A stretch of DNA of 59,436 nt from an uncultured Clostridia bacterium (GCA_947631705.1 CANRMJ010000005.1:1-59436), one strand, 5' to 3'. Shown: positions 40,037 through 49,240, counted from the stretch's first letter. Notes: generated by a model not told the origin, from the sequence alone. Program-made: numbers and translations.

Positions 40037-40858
40037 TCAGAGCAGAGCCCTGTAAATATCACCTTTTTTATAGGGTGTTTGAGAGGCAATTTCTCTTGCC
40101 GCTCTGTTTATGCTCATTCCGCCGTCAACGAGCGATTTTGCCATATGAACGGCGTCATCAAGAGTTATTTTTTCACTCTCGCTCTTCTTTTTTCCCTCAA
40201 TAACAAGCACTATTTCGCCTTTAAGCTGATTTTCCGCAAAGCGCTCGCTTGCCTCCTCAAGAGTTGTGTTTATAACCTCCTCGTGAATCTTGGTGATTTC
40301 ACGAACTATCGCAAGCCTTCTGTTTCCGAGCGCTGAATACAAATCTTTAAGAGTGTTTGAAAGCTTGTGCGGAGCCTCATAAAAAATAATCGTTCTCTTT
40401 TCATCTTTAATTTCTTCAAGATGTTCAAAGCGCGATTTTTTTGATACGCTCAAAAAGCCCTCAAATGTGAATCTGCCCGTCTCCATTCCCGAAATCGCAA
40501 GGGCAGTCGCAAAAGCGGTTGGCCCGGGAACCGCTGCAATATTAATACCCTCTTCCCTGCACTGTTTCACAAGCTCCTCGCCGGGATCCGAGATAGCCGG
40601 CATACCGGCGTCTGTAACAAGCGCGCAGCTTTCTCCGTTTATAAGACGGCGGCAGATGATTTCTCCCCGCTCTCTTTTGTTGTGTTCAAAATAGCTTACC
40701 GTTTCTTTTTTTATACCGAAGTGATTGAGCAGCTTTTGCGTTACACGCGTGTCTTCCGCCGCTATAAAATCAACATCTTCAAGCGTTTTAACCGCACGCG
40801 GGGAAAAATCGGAAAGATTCCCTATCGGCGTGCCTACAACATACAATGTTCCTGTCAT
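40037..40858 (-). CDS. rsmI: 16S rRNA (cytidine1402-2'-O)-methyltransferase
   Basis: 273 aa tetrapyrrole-methylase-fold enzyme. TLYVVGTPIGNLSDFSPRAV, FIAAEDTRVTQKLLNHF, ALVTDAGMPAISDPGEELV and VPGPTAFATALAISG are diagnostic. It 2'-O-methylates C1402 in the 30S P site. Its ATG overlaps the trmN6 stop by 4 bases. Confidence 0.95.
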   Translation of the reverse strand: MTGTLYVVGTPIGNLSDFSPRAVKTLEDVDFIAAEDTRVTQKLLNHFGIKKETVSYFEHNKRERGEIICRRLINGESCALVTDAGMPAISDPGEELVKQCREEGINIAAVPGPTAFATALAISGMETGRFTFEGFLSVSKKSRFEHLEEIKDEKRTIIFYEAPHKLSNTLKDLYSALGNRRLAIVREITKIHEEVINTTLEEASERFAENQLKGEIVLVIEGKKKSESEKITLDDAVHMAKSLVDGGMSINRAAREIASQTPYKKGDIYRALL

Positions 40859-41586
40859 TTATCATACCCATCGGCATAAGAGCCGTATATTTTTATCATT
40901 TCGTCTGAAAATTTCCCGTTATCATCCTTAATAACAAGAGTCGGTTCAACGCGTAAAAACGGCTTTGCGCACTTTTTTCCCTCAGCGAGAAATAAAAACG
41001 GCTGCCCGCCCGCCTTGTCCGCAACAAAGCGCAGCCTTTTCGGCTCCAGGGAATAACCGCGCATCAAAGAAAGCACATCAACAAGCCTTTCGGGTCTGTG
41101 GCAAAGGCAGAATCTGCCGCCGAATTTCAAAAGATACGCCGCCGCCTTAACAGTGTCCTCTATATTGCAGCAGATCTCGTGGCGCGCGATACGTTGGCTT
41201 TCATTCGGCGATTCCCGACCGGTATTCAGCGGCTTATAAGGCGGATTCATCGTTACAAGCGTAAATGAACCCGCGGCAAATTTTTTGCCAACCTCCCTCA
41301 AATCACAGAGATGAGGTATCAGCCGTTTTTCAAAACCGTTTCTGCTTATGCTGCTTTTAACCTGCTCGTAAGCGTTTTGCTGAATATCAAGGCAATGCAC
41401 GGTTTCGGGATAATCGTTTCTGAGCCACAAAAGGGGAATGATTCCGCAGCCTGTACCCATATCCATCGCGGCCTCGCGCGGCGAAGGCTTTGCGAAATCC
41501 GCAAGCAGCAGCGCGTCTGTGCCAAACGTGTGTTCGTCACTCACGGCAATATAAACTTTATCCGATAAGCGTTCAAATGTGTTCAT
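40855..41586 (-). CDS. trmN6: tRNA1(Val) (adenine37-N6)-methyltransferase-like
   Basis: 243 aa class I SAM methyltransferase. FGTDALLLADFA, MDMGTGCGIIPLLWL (motif I) and TLVTMNPPYKPLNTG (NPPY, the adenine-N6 motif) are as in YfiC/YabB. It lies directly upstream of rsmI, the standard Firmicutes order. The exact tRNA target in this host is not proven. Confidence 0.9.
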   Translation of the reverse strand: MNTFERLSDKVYIAVSDEHTFGTDALLLADFAKPSPREAAMDMGTGCGIIPLLWLRNDYPETVHCLDIQQNAYEQVKSSISRNGFEKRLIPHLCDLREVGKKFAAGSFTLVTMNPPYKPLNTGRESPNESQRIARHEICCNIEDTVKAAAYLLKFGGRFCLCHRPERLVDVLSLMRGYSLEPKRLRFVADKAGGQPFLFLAEGKKCAKPFLRVEPTLVIKDDNGKFSDEMIKIYGSYADGYDK

Positions 41587-41618
41587 AATAGTTTACTTTC
41601 GGCTTCAGAGCGCCGCTT

Positions 41619-43436
41619 TTATTCATCGTCGGAAGAGAGCTTTAATACAGCCATAAACGCTTCCTGCGGCACTTCAACAGAGCCGAAGCTGCGCATACGC
41701 TTTTTGCCCTCTTTCTGCTTTTCAAGCAGTTTTTTCTTTCTTGTAACATCACCGCCGTAGCATTTGGCGAGAACGTCCTTGCGAAGTGCCTTAACGGTTT
41801 CGCGCGCGATAACCTTGCCGCCGATCGCAACCTGGATCGGAATTTCAAACAGATGGCGCGGAATATGTTCCTTCAGCTTTTCCGCAATGCGTCTTGCCCT
41901 CGGATATGCTTTGTCGGCGTGTATAATAAACGAAAGCGCGTCTATAAGATCGCCGTTGAGTAAAACATCCACCTTAACGAGCTTGCTCTGCCTGTAATCC
42001 GAAATCTCATAATCGAATGAGGCATAGCCCCTCGTGCGCGATTTGAGAGCGTCAAAGAAATCGTATATTATCTCATTAAGCGGCAGCTCGTAATTTATAT
42101 CAACTCTTTCGGGCGTTATATAATTCATCGTTTTAAAAACGCCGCGTCTGTCTTGGCACATATCCATAATAGTGCCCACAAATTCGCTCGGCGCGTAAAT
42201 ATGCGCGTTGCAAAACGGCTCTTCGCAAAAATCAATATCGGCGGGGTCGGGATAATTTGTGGGATTATCTATTTCAACCGTTTCTCCGCTTGTAAGATGG
42301 ATTTTATAAACTACGCTCGGAACGGTTGTAACAAGATCCAGATCATATTCCCTTTCAAGCCTCTCCTGAATGATTTCAAGATGCAAAAGCCCAAGGAAAC
42401 CGCATCGGAATCCAAAGCCCAAGGCTCCCGAGGTTTCAGGCTCGTATGAAAGAGACGCATCATTAAGACGCAGCTTTTCAAGCGCGTCTCTCAATGCCTC
42501 GTAATCGGCGCCGTCTGCGGGGTAAATTCCGCAAAACACCATTGGATTAACCTTTCTGTATCCGGGAAGCGGCTTTTCCGCCGGATTAGAAACAAGGGTC
42601 ACTGTGTCGCCCACATGCGCATCGTGGACGGTTTTTATTGAGGCTGTTATATAACCCACCTCGCCGGCTGTGAGCTCCGCAGCCTTTTCCATTGATGAGG
42701 CACGCATATAACCCACCTCAACAACGTTGAATTCCGCCCCGGTGGACATCATTCGCATCATTTCGCCCGCTTTGATTTTGCCCTCCATAACGCGCACGTA
42801 AACTATTACGCCTCGGTAGGGATCATAAACAGAATCAAAAATCAGCGCTTTGAGCGGTTTATCGTCGTCGCCTTCAGGCGGGCGTATCTCATTCACAATG
42901 TATTCCAGCACTTCGCTCACGTTTTCGCCCGTCTTGGCGGAAACACGTGGAGCGTCAAGGCATGGTATCCCGATAATATCCTCCACTTCCTCGGCAACTC
43001 TTTCGGGCTCTGCCGCCGGCAAATCTATTTTATTTATAACGGGAAGAATATCAAGATCATGATCAAGAGCAAGATAAGTGTTTGCAAGAGTCTGCGCCTC
43101 AACTCCCTGCGACGCGTCAACAATAAGAATAGCGCCCTCGCACGCCGCAAGCGAACGCGAAACTTCATAGTTAAAATCAACGTGACCCGGTGTGTCTATA
43201 AGATTAAACACGTATTCCTCGCCGTTTTTTGCGGTGTAATCAAGTTTAACGGCGTGCGCCTTTATAGTTATTCCGCGCTCGCGCTCCAAGTCCATATCAT
43301 CAAGCATCTGCTCCTGCATATCTCTTTTTTCAACAGAATCGGTCAGCTCCAGCAGCCTGTCTGCAAGAGTCGATTTTCCGTGGTCTATATGGGCAATTAT
43401 AGAAAAATTTCGTATGTTTTCTTTTTTTATAGACAA
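41619..43436 (-). CDS. lepA: Elongation factor 4 (back-translocase LepA)
   Basis: 605 aa GTPase. P-loop AHIDHGKS (15-22), [10 protein letters not shown] (switch I), DTPGHVDF (switch II), INKIDLP; C-terminal CTD with [20 protein letters not shown] and [20 protein letters not shown], specific to LepA and not EF-G. It acts on stalled or mis-translocated ribosomes. The next gene downstream starts 32 bases later. Confidence 0.96.
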   Translation of the reverse strand: MSIKKENIRNFSIIAHIDHGKSTLADRLLELTDSVEKRDMQEQMLDDMDLERERGITIKAHAVKLDYTAKNGEEYVFNLIDTPGHVDFNYEVSRSLAACEGAILIVDASQGVEAQTLANTYLALDHDLDILPVINKIDLPAAEPERVAEEVEDIIGIPCLDAPRVSAKTGENVSEVLEYIVNEIRPPEGDDDKPLKALIFDSVYDPYRGVIVYVRVMEGKIKAGEMMRMMSTGAEFNVVEVGYMRASSMEKAAELTAGEVGYITASIKTVHDAHVGDTVTLVSNPAEKPLPGYRKVNPMVFCGIYPADGADYEALRDALEKLRLNDASLSYEPETSGALGFGFRCGFLGLLHLEIIQERLEREYDLDLVTTVPSVVYKIHLTSGETVEIDNPTNYPDPADIDFCEEPFCNAHIYAPSEFVGTIMDMCQDRRGVFKTMNYITPERVDINYELPLNEIIYDFFDALKSRTRGYASFDYEISDYRQSKLVKVDVLLNGDLIDALSFIIHADKAYPRARRIAEKLKEHIPRHLFEIPIQVAIGGKVIARETVKALRKDVLAKCYGGDVTRKKKLLEKQKEGKKRMRSFGSVEVPQEAFMAVLKLSSDDE

Positions 43437-43457
43437 TTCGCCTGTCCTCCGCGAAAA

Positions 43458-44585
43458 TTATTTTTTCTCCAATTCGTTAATTGTTTTTATTTCCGCCGCT
43501 GTTTTCTTGGAATTAGCGGCGCCTCTGAAAAGCCTTATAACATAAAAAATCGGCAGCAGATACGGCCTTTTTTCAAGCGTTCTGTAATCCGCGATCATCT
43601 TTTTTTTGCTTGGGAAAAGACGGCTTAAAATATACTTTCTTTTGGCATTTTCAAACGAACCGCTGCCCGCAAGCTTTTCAATATCTTTTGTAAGCCTTAT
43701 CTGCCCGCTGCCGTATATTCCGAAATTCATATAAGCCTCAAGCATTTTTTCTTCGCTTTCGTCAAGCTCTTTTTCTTCAAAAATCTTAAATGCAAGTTCC
43801 CTTGATTTTCTCTCGTATTCCGCAATTGAGTATTCTTCAAAACGCTTTAAAATATATTCCCAATCAAGAGAGCCGCCCTCTTTTTTAAGAAAAACGTAAT
43901 TGTCCGCAAGGAAACGAATTCCGCAGCCCGCCGTTGAAAAATGCTTATACATATGGCAAACGGAATAAATATAGACATCGTTTAAATCCATATGATAAAG
44001 ACAAGGATTTTCGGAGTCACGGTGCGCGCGATCCCAAATTCCGTCAAAACGCGGGCAGAAATCATGTTCGCTGAAAAAAAGCTCTCTGTGAAATTCAAAG
44101 GTGCAGTGCGGCGGCTTAAAAAAGTCGTCTGAATTTTCACCTGTCGCAACCGATTTATAGCCGCGTTTCTTCATAATCCCAAAAAGCTCATCGCGCTTTT
44201 CGGCGTCAAACAAAATATCGTTATCACTCATTTGGCGCATTGATTCTTTGGGATAATAATTCTTTAAAATCAAGCCTTTGAGCGGCATAAAATGTATGCC
44301 CTCGGCAGTCAGAGCCGCAAAGATTTTCTCGCGTTCGTTATTCACCGTAATCATTCTTGTGATTTCGGAAAGGTTATAGCTGCGCCAGCTTTCCCTGTCT
44401 TTTTCCGAAACACAGTCCATATCCTTGATAAGCGGAAACACAATATTATAAACCTGATGCTTTTTTGCAAGCGCAAGCAGCAGGGAAAAATCTATTTCCT
44501 CTCTTGCGTTTTTCGGCGTTTTTTCGTTTAAAGCACAGGCAAGAAGATGAATAAGATAATTAACTTCTTTGTTTGAATAATTCAT
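43458..44585 (-). CDS. Nucleotidyltransferase family protein (NTP_transf_5-like)
   Basis: 375 aa. The central phrase FMPLKGLILKNYYPKESMRQ followed by MSDNDILFD (Gly-Ser-like plus DxD metal site) fits the NTP_transf_5 family. The C-terminal part is helical. Members are often found beside peptide-modification or capsule loci, and their substrates are unknown. Here it follows a PqqD-like gene by 40 bases on the same strand and precedes lepA, so it is likely co-transcribed with both. Confidence 0.78.
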   Translation of the reverse strand: MNYSNKEVNYLIHLLACALNEKTPKNAREEIDFSLLLALAKKHQVYNIVFPLIKDMDCVSEKDRESWRSYNLSEITRMITVNNEREKIFAALTAEGIHFMPLKGLILKNYYPKESMRQMSDNDILFDAEKRDELFGIMKKRGYKSVATGENSDDFFKPPHCTFEFHRELFFSEHDFCPRFDGIWDRAHRDSENPCLYHMDLNDVYIYSVCHMYKHFSTAGCGIRFLADNYVFLKKEGGSLDWEYILKRFEEYSIAEYERKSRELAFKIFEEKELDESEEKMLEAYMNFGIYGSGQIRLTKDIEKLAGSGSFENAKRKYILSRLFPSKKKMIADYRTLEKRPYLLPIFYVIRLFRGAANSKKTAAEIKTINELEKK

Positions 44586-44625
44586 AATAAATTCCGTCTC
44601 CAGCTTTCAGAGCAAATAAAAATCG

Positions 44626-44889
44626 CTACTCAAGAATCCCCATATCGGAAATTTTGCTTATTATTTCCTTAACATCGGCTCTGATTTCTTCCTCCGAAGC
44701 GTCGTATTTTTCAAGCATGGCGCTTACAATGCTGTCCTCCGTCTGCTCGGTTTTAAGCAGATTGAAAATAAACGCAGCCGTGGAATTGTTGTTTATAATA
44801 CCGTTAAAGCTTTTGGTGAGCTTGCCCGTGGCAATGGCAAAATCCCTGCCGTCTATATTCCCCGTAACGATCTCGTCTTTAAGTTTCAT
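44626..44889 (-). CDS. PqqD-like peptide chaperone
   Basis: 87 aa. The composition and layout (NIDGRDFAIATGKLTKSFNG, then NNNSTAAFIFNLLKTEQTED and SEEEIRADVKEIISKISDMG) match the PqqD family, small winged proteins that bind leader peptides (RRE) for radical SAM and lasso-peptide enzymes. No precursor peptide, radical SAM enzyme or transporter was found nearby. AGAAGGG precedes the ATG and a strong promoter lies upstream. Confidence 0.75.
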   Translation of the reverse strand: MKLKDEIVTGNIDGRDFAIATGKLTKSFNGIINNNSTAAFIFNLLKTEQTEDSIVSAMLEKYDASEEEIRADVKEIISKISDMGILE

Positions 44890-44957
44890 AACAGAGCCCT
44901 TCTTTATATAATTAAAATAGTCTAATAAAAAATATTTTTATACTTTTTCGGTTTTTT

Positions 44958-44986
44958 ATTCTATCACAATATACTTAAAAAATCAA
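44958..44986 (-). promoter_or_regulatory. Promoter of the pqqD-like / lepA transcript
   Basis: TTGATT (44986-44981), a 17-base spacer with extended TGA, and TAGAAT (44963-44958) on the minus strand. Confidence 0.72.
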
Positions 44987-45000
44987 TGCCGCATACTCAA

Positions 45001-45038
45001 CGAAAAACGCCCGTCAAATACAAGACAGGCGTTTTTCG
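45001..45038 (-). terminator. Terminator of the polytopic membrane protein gene
   Basis: A 15-bp stem (45001-45015 with 45024-45038) with one G-U pair in minus-strand RNA, containing a U-rich 3' arm. It starts at the stop codon of the gene. Confidence 0.82.
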
Positions 45039-46667
45039 TCAATATTCAATTATAGGTTCGCTGATTCTGTAAATATAGCGCTTTTCCGTTGAGCCAAAAT
45101 CGAATTCCTTTTCAAGTGTCAAGGTACTCATAAGCTTATCAACATATTCCCGTGAAGCCGCTCTTTCAAGATAGTCAAACGTCCAGTTTGAAAACATAAC
45201 ACAGGAATTTTCGCTGTTCTGTTCCCATATATCAGTCGGTTTTAAATATTCAATAGCCGTCATTAATTCTTCGTTTTGCACAGCATCTAAATTAAATCTT
45301 ACAGTGCCCGACTTTATTTTTTCATCAGAGTAAACGGCAACGGTAGGAGACGTATTGTAATCAACATAAACATATTCAATTCCCTGTTCTTCAAGATATT
45401 GCTCGACATTTTCATAAAATGCGTTTTTCGCTTCGTATTCGGAAAAAACAGGATAAAAGTTACATATGTAATTTAACACACTGAAAGCACATAAGGCAAG
45501 CAGTGCCGTTTTAAAGAATTTGTGCTTAATATTGGCGGTGAGATACATCCACGAGAACGCGGACAAAACATACCAAACAAAGAAATACAGCGGTCTTACC
45601 CTCATCAGAAACACGCCTACTCCGCCAACACAAATAATGCTCAAAGCGACAAAAATTATTATGCTTGCGAGCCAACCGTTGTCTTTTTTCTTAAATATAA
45701 TAATGATTGCAGCGAAAACTCCGCAGAAAAGAAAAACAGCAAACACAAAAAGAGGATACCATTTTACTCCTCTTAAAACAAAATCCAATCCCGAAATTGA
45801 CAAAAAAGAGCTTAAAGTGCCTTTAAAATTATTGAATAAATTGCTCGGATTTGTTTCAAGCCTAATCGGATCAATAAGCAGATTGCTTTTAATATTAAGA
45901 ACTTTTATTAAAATCATACCGCAAAGATTTGCGGCAAATGCCGAAACAGCAAAATAAAGAGCCTTGTTTTTTTCAAACACAAAACGCAGATTTTTCTTTT
46001 TGGCAATCACTCCGATTGCGGAAAAGCCCTCCATAATCAGCAGAGGTATATTAAGTATAAGCATTTCACGGGGAGAATGCATTCCAAGTGAAAAATTAAG
46101 CAGTAATACTATTATACAAATTGCAAACGAACAGGGTTTTTTAAATTTGCAGCGAAGATAAACGCCGAGAGTAAGCAGAATTCCTATCAGATAGCACGAA
46201 TAATAACTCGCCATTGTGTAAAGGCACTGGAACCCACATATGTAGCCTGCGGCACTGCTCCCCAGTAACCCCCCCCCGAGAATCATAAGCGCTCCCGTGA
46301 AGAAACCGCTCTTTTTAAAAATCGGGAAAATACAATATACAAACGAAACAATAATAAATACCGTCATAAGGCAGGAGGCTATTGCCATTGATATAAAGCC
46401 ATTGTGACATATACCGTAAATTATGGATGCCAAAACGGGTGTTGCAACAATATAATACTGATTTCCGAAAATCCAGTTTTCGGGAAAAAAGGTTTTCTGT
46501 TCGCTCATTAGCTCTGCAACATACATATCGGAATACATATCAAAAACATACCACGGCTTCGCGTGAAAATTAAGCCAAAGGATACTTATTAAATAGATTA
46601 TTGTAATTCCGATCATCAAGATTTCTATCTTTCGAAGTGTTTTTAACTTTGCGGCTAATTTATTCAT
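45039..46667 (-). CDS. Polytopic membrane protein, probable envelope glycan enzyme
   Basis: 542 aa with about twelve hydrophobic segments and a C-terminal soluble part of about 120 residues. After the first helix comes an extracytoplasmic acidic loop (YVFDMYSDMYVAELMSEQKT), the place where GT-C glycosyltransferases keep catalytic Asp residues; a further loop has LGMHSPREML. The exact family is not recognised. The coding strand contains nine consecutive G (46277-46269) giving Gly-Gly-Gly at residues 131-133 in a membrane segment. GAGGAACG precedes the ATG. It has its own promoter and terminator. Confidence 0.7.
   Translation of the reverse strand: MNKLAAKLKTLRKIEILMIGITIIYLISILWLNFHAKPWYVFDMYSDMYVAELMSEQKTFFPENWIFGNQYYIVATPVLASIIYGICHNGFISMAIASCLMTVFIIVSFVYCIFPIFKKSGFFTGALMILGGGLLGSSAAGYICGFQCLYTMASYYSCYLIGILLTLGVYLRCKFKKPCSFAICIIVLLLNFSLGMHSPREMLILNIPLLIMEGFSAIGVIAKKKNLRFVFEKNKALYFAVSAFAANLCGMILIKVLNIKSNLLIDPIRLETNPSNLFNNFKGTLSSFLSISGLDFVLRGVKWYPLFVFAVFLFCGVFAAIIIIFKKKDNGWLASIIIFVALSIICVGGVGVFLMRVRPLYFFVWYVLSAFSWMYLTANIKHKFFKTALLALCAFSVLNYICNFYPVFSEYEAKNAFYENVEQYLEEQGIEYVYVDYNTSPTVAVYSDEKIKSGTVRFNLDAVQNEELMTAIEYLKPTDIWEQNSENSCVMFSNWTFDYLERAASREYVDKLMSTLTLEKEFDFGSTEKRYIYRISEPIIEY
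46269..46277. repeat. C9/G9 homopolymer in membrane protein gene
   Basis: Nine consecutive C on the plus strand, in frame at this length. Confidence 0.9.
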
Positions 46668-46720
46668 CTGCGTTCCTCTTGTAAATAGATCATATTTTAG
46701 TTGTAACTTGAATTTTTATG

Positions 46721-46749
46721 ATATTAACATACGCTTTCAATAAAGTCAA
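46721..46749 (-). promoter_or_regulatory. Promoter of the membrane protein gene at 45039
   Basis: TTGACT (46749-46744), a 17-base spacer and TAATAT (46726-46721) on the minus strand, with the ATG about 55 bases downstream. Confidence 0.7.
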
Positions 46750-46799
46750 TAAAAAACATTAATTATCAATATCCAGTGGTTTGTTATAATACCAATTAC

Positions 46800-47018
46800 A
46801 TAATCACGGTCATTGCCTTGCCGCTGCTCATATCATCACCGCTCAGCAATTCTTCAAACCAATTCTGACAGGGTATCCCTTTTGCACACACTATGCCAAC
46901 AGGGGCGGGCAACTGCCGGCGGCAGTCATACCGCGAGCCGACCGAGGCGGCAGCCAAAACCGAAAGACGGGCATTACCGTTTCATACGTAGTAATATAAT
47001 TTTCGCGCTGCACACAAT
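46800..47018 (-). pseudogene. GC-richer gene remnant, identity unknown
   Basis: On the minus strand an open frame without start reads SVGSRYDCRRQLPAPVGIVC, then AKGIPCQNWFEELLSGDDMS and ends MTVIM at a TAA near 46799. Base composition is richer in G and C than flanking DNA. It lacks a ribosome site and N-terminus, so it is probably the tail of a lost or imported gene. The other 130 or so bases of this spacer hold the promoter of the leftward membrane protein gene. Confidence 0.35.
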
Positions 47019-47285
47019 CTATTTTCTCGCCCATTTTATGCACTGTGCAATTCTGGCACCATGAGGCGTATCTCCCCGGTCAGGATCACAGGAATACTGC
47101 ATAAGAAGCTCACAGGGAACATCCGAGCATTCACCGCAATGCACGATGCCTTTGTTTTGACAACATACTGCAACGGGGCATTCGCCGTAAAACGGATGCC
47201 CGTTTGTTTCGATACAACCGCCGCAGCCGCAACTCTCCTTATATTCGCAACCAGTACAGTGCAGACCGCATCTTGAATCAACCAT
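47019..47285 (-). CDS. DUF3795 Cys-rich protein
   Basis: 88 aa with 14 Cys, including CGLHCTGCEYKESCGCGGC and HCGECSDVPCELL, the pattern of DUF3795 (zinc-binding-like small proteins of unknown role in anaerobes). GGGAGG precedes the ATG. The gene sits in a small accessory patch with gene fragments. Confidence 0.8.
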   Translation of the reverse strand: MVDSRCGLHCTGCEYKESCGCGGCIETNGHPFYGECPVAVCCQNKGIVHCGECSDVPCELLMQYSCDPDRGDTPHGARIAQCIKWARK

Positions 47286-47312
47286 ATGTATGACCTCCCG
47301 TTTTTTCTTTCA

Positions 47313-47393
47313 CTATATAACTTCAAATATGACAATGGTAATAACAAACAGAACTTCTTCTCTTATAAAGTTCTTCATAGCTTTGTCCTCCAT
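47313..47393 (-). pseudogene. Truncated 5' copy of the TIGR04076-type gene
   Basis: 26 codons reading MEDKAMKNFIREEVLFVITI then VIFEVI and a stop. The first 20 or so residues and about 50 bases of upstream DNA closely match the start of the gene at 48254-48550 (MENRAMKKFIRENVSFVITV). The rest of that gene is missing here. It is therefore a partial duplication placed just before DUF3795. Confidence 0.65.
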
Positions 47394-47441
47394 AGGCAAA
47401 ATAATTAGGATTTAATCATTTTAAAATACCTTAATGACTTT

Positions 47442-48017
47442 CTAATTTCTGCCTATTTCTGCAGCGGTTTCTTCAGTAAGCGGCATGAGCTTTTCTTTTC
47501 CACTCCAATCGAACGATGCGAGCTTTTCATATATTTCCATCTTATTCTCCGGCAACTGCTCACCTGTCGCCGAAAAGCCCATTGCTTCCCAAAACGGTCT
47601 TCCTGTAACCGGATCAGCGGTCAGATACATTTTATCCGCGCCGTCATTGATAAACAGCCGCTCCAGCCGCCGGAACATCTCCCGGCCATAACCTCTGCGG
47701 CGATACTCCGGTTTCACATAGAATTCCATAATGTAACCGTACCCCGGCTTAATGAAGCCTTTGTGATCCTCATGGTCGATTTTTCCGTAAAGGAAGCCGA
47801 TCAGTATCTCGCCGTCATAGCAAAGCTCCAGATGGCGGTCAAACGGTCCCTGCATGGATATGATACTTCTAATCCATTTTTGCAGGAAACCTTCCGGCAT
47901 CGGGTCGTGTCCATGGTCGTCCAATTCTTTGACATAAGCAACCATCATTTTTTCAAATACAGCACATTTTTCCTTGTTGTCAGAAGACAACTGCACATAC
48001 TTGATTTTGTTTTCCAT
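47442..48017 (-). CDS. GNAT N-acetyltransferase
   Basis: 191 aa from the ATG at 48017, which has a perfect GGAGGAAA site; the open frame continues upstream to 48128 without support. Acetyl-CoA motif: MEFYVKPEYRRRGYGREMFR, then VTGRPFWEAMGFSATGE. Acceptor unknown. It is framed by the truncated and full TIGR04076-type genes, as if inserted between duplicate ends. Confidence 0.84.
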   Translation of the reverse strand: MENKIKYVQLSSDNKEKCAVFEKMMVAYVKELDDHGHDPMPEGFLQKWIRSIISMQGPFDRHLELCYDGEILIGFLYGKIDHEDHKGFIKPGYGYIMEFYVKPEYRRRGYGREMFRRLERLFINDGADKMYLTADPVTGRPFWEAMGFSATGEQLPENKMEIYEKLASFDWSGKEKLMPLTEETAAEIGRN

Positions 48018-48253
48018 TTCTTTCCTCCAATGGTATATTCGGAGGGTTAAGAAACGTGAACCCTCCATACACGATTCTTTTTCATATGACATCACCCTTT
48101 CTTTTTTATATTTGTATAAATACACCAAAATTGATGCTGATACCTGTCTGCTAAAACTAATCTTATCATATTTTGAAGACTTTCTTCCCTTATTTTTGCC
48201 CTTTTAAGGTATGAGGGCAAGAGTAAAGCGGGCATTGGACTGCCGGGAATTAA

Positions 48254-48550
48254 CTATTTTCGTTTTGCCTCCAACTGAAAAATCACCACTCCATCAGGAC
48301 AACAAAAACGGATCATATTCTCTGTTTCTCCACCAAGATTTTTTAAATCACCGCCCGCTCGAACGGCTTCCATAATGGGAAACGCTTTAAGCATACACTT
48401 TTGGCAGAAATCCGTGGGGCAACCATATTCACAAACATATGTATCACCAATCTCGTGCCCGTTACGGCAGTCAATATAGCCCTCGTTATTCTTTTTCCCA
48501 TCTACAACGGTAATAACAAACGAAACATTTTCTCGTATAAATTTCTTCAT
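48254..48550 (-). CDS. TIGR04076 family protein
   Basis: 98 aa from the ATG at 48550. MKKFIRENVSFVITVVDGKK is followed by a Cys-containing core: CRNGHEIGDTYVCEYGCPTD, FCQKCMLKAFP and the end RFCCPDGVVIFQLEAK. Family members are small Cys-rich proteins of unknown function in anaerobes. GGAG lies upstream. An N-terminal duplicate exists at 47313-47393. Confidence 0.7.
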   Translation of the reverse strand: MKKFIRENVSFVITVVDGKKNNEGYIDCRNGHEIGDTYVCEYGCPTDFCQKCMLKAFPIMEAVRAGGDLKNLGGETENMIRFCCPDGVVIFQLEAKRK

Positions 48551-48615
48551 GGCTCTGTTCTCCATAGGCAAAATAATCAAAATTCAATAATTTTAAAGTG
48601 CCTCAATATCTCTCT

Positions 48616-48657
48616 GCCCGCCGCCTGCAAAGGCGGGGGACATCTTTTCAAATGTTA
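48616..48657. repeat. Short copy of the dispersed repeat family
   Basis: GCCCGCCGCCTGCAAAGGCG followed by GGGGACATCTTTTCAAATG matches one block of the tandem array at 53542-53831. It lies directly after the P-loop kinase gene stop (minus strand). Confidence 0.75.
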
Positions 48658-48667
48658 TTCCTCAATT

Positions 48668-49240
48668 CTATAATTTAAATTTATCTTTTATCATTTTGGC
48701 AACAGCCTTAGCTGATAAATTTGTATTATCTATTTTCATATAATTTTTATGTTTTATTTCACCATCTTCAGAATTTAATCTATACTTATCTGCACTATTT
48801 AATAATTCTTGTTCGCTCCACTCCGTATTTCTTTTAGTTGGTTTGTTTTGTAATCTGTTTTCTGTTTTATTTCTTAGAAGTCTTTCATTTAAATCAGCCT
48901 CTAACTCCACAATATATGTTTCTCCCCCATGTGTTTCAAATAAATCAAAAATACTTTTAATATAATCCCAATCTTCTTGCATATTAAAAGCCCATACATA
49001 TGTAAATATCAATCCATATTTATCGCTATTTGCAAATTTTTCAAATATTTGTTTTCTAAACAAGCTATTTAATTCTTTAAATTCTTTTGACTTATATTCA
49101 AATATTTTTAATAAAGGTTCTATTGTCATATGATTATAAAATAATTTTAAATCTGTTATTTTAGTCAATTCTTCCCCAACCGTCATTTTTCCAACTGCTT
49201 GCGGTCCGCATATTAATATAATCTTAGCCGTTTTAGTCAT
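48668..49240 (-). CDS. P-loop kinase-like protein
   Basis: About 190 aa. Walker A is ICGPQAVGKMTVGEELTK; a helical lid and a DxxxR-like segment (LEADLNERLLRNKTENRLQN) follow, as in small AAA/shikimate-kinase-like nucleotide kinases. The target is unknown. The gene is clearly more AT-rich than its neighbours and uses many A/T-ending codons, suggesting recent acquisition. The start is unclear: ATG 49240 has GGAG too close, and an in-frame TTG lies 6 bases upstream. Confidence 0.72.
   Translation of the reverse strand: MTKTAKIILICGPQAVGKMTVGEELTKITDLKLFYNHMTIEPLLKIFEYKSKEFKELNSLFRKQIFEKFANSDKYGLIFTYVWAFNMQEDWDYIKSIFDLFETHGGETYIVELEADLNERLLRNKTENRLQNKPTKRNTEWSEQELLNSADKYRLNSEDGEIKHKNYMKIDNTNLSAKAVAKMIKDKFKL

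Noticed and set aside
46813-47064. Plus-strand frame of 83 codons (MPCRCSYHHRS...)
   Set aside because: Low-quality composition, no ribosome site, and the opposite strand has a more protein-like frame.
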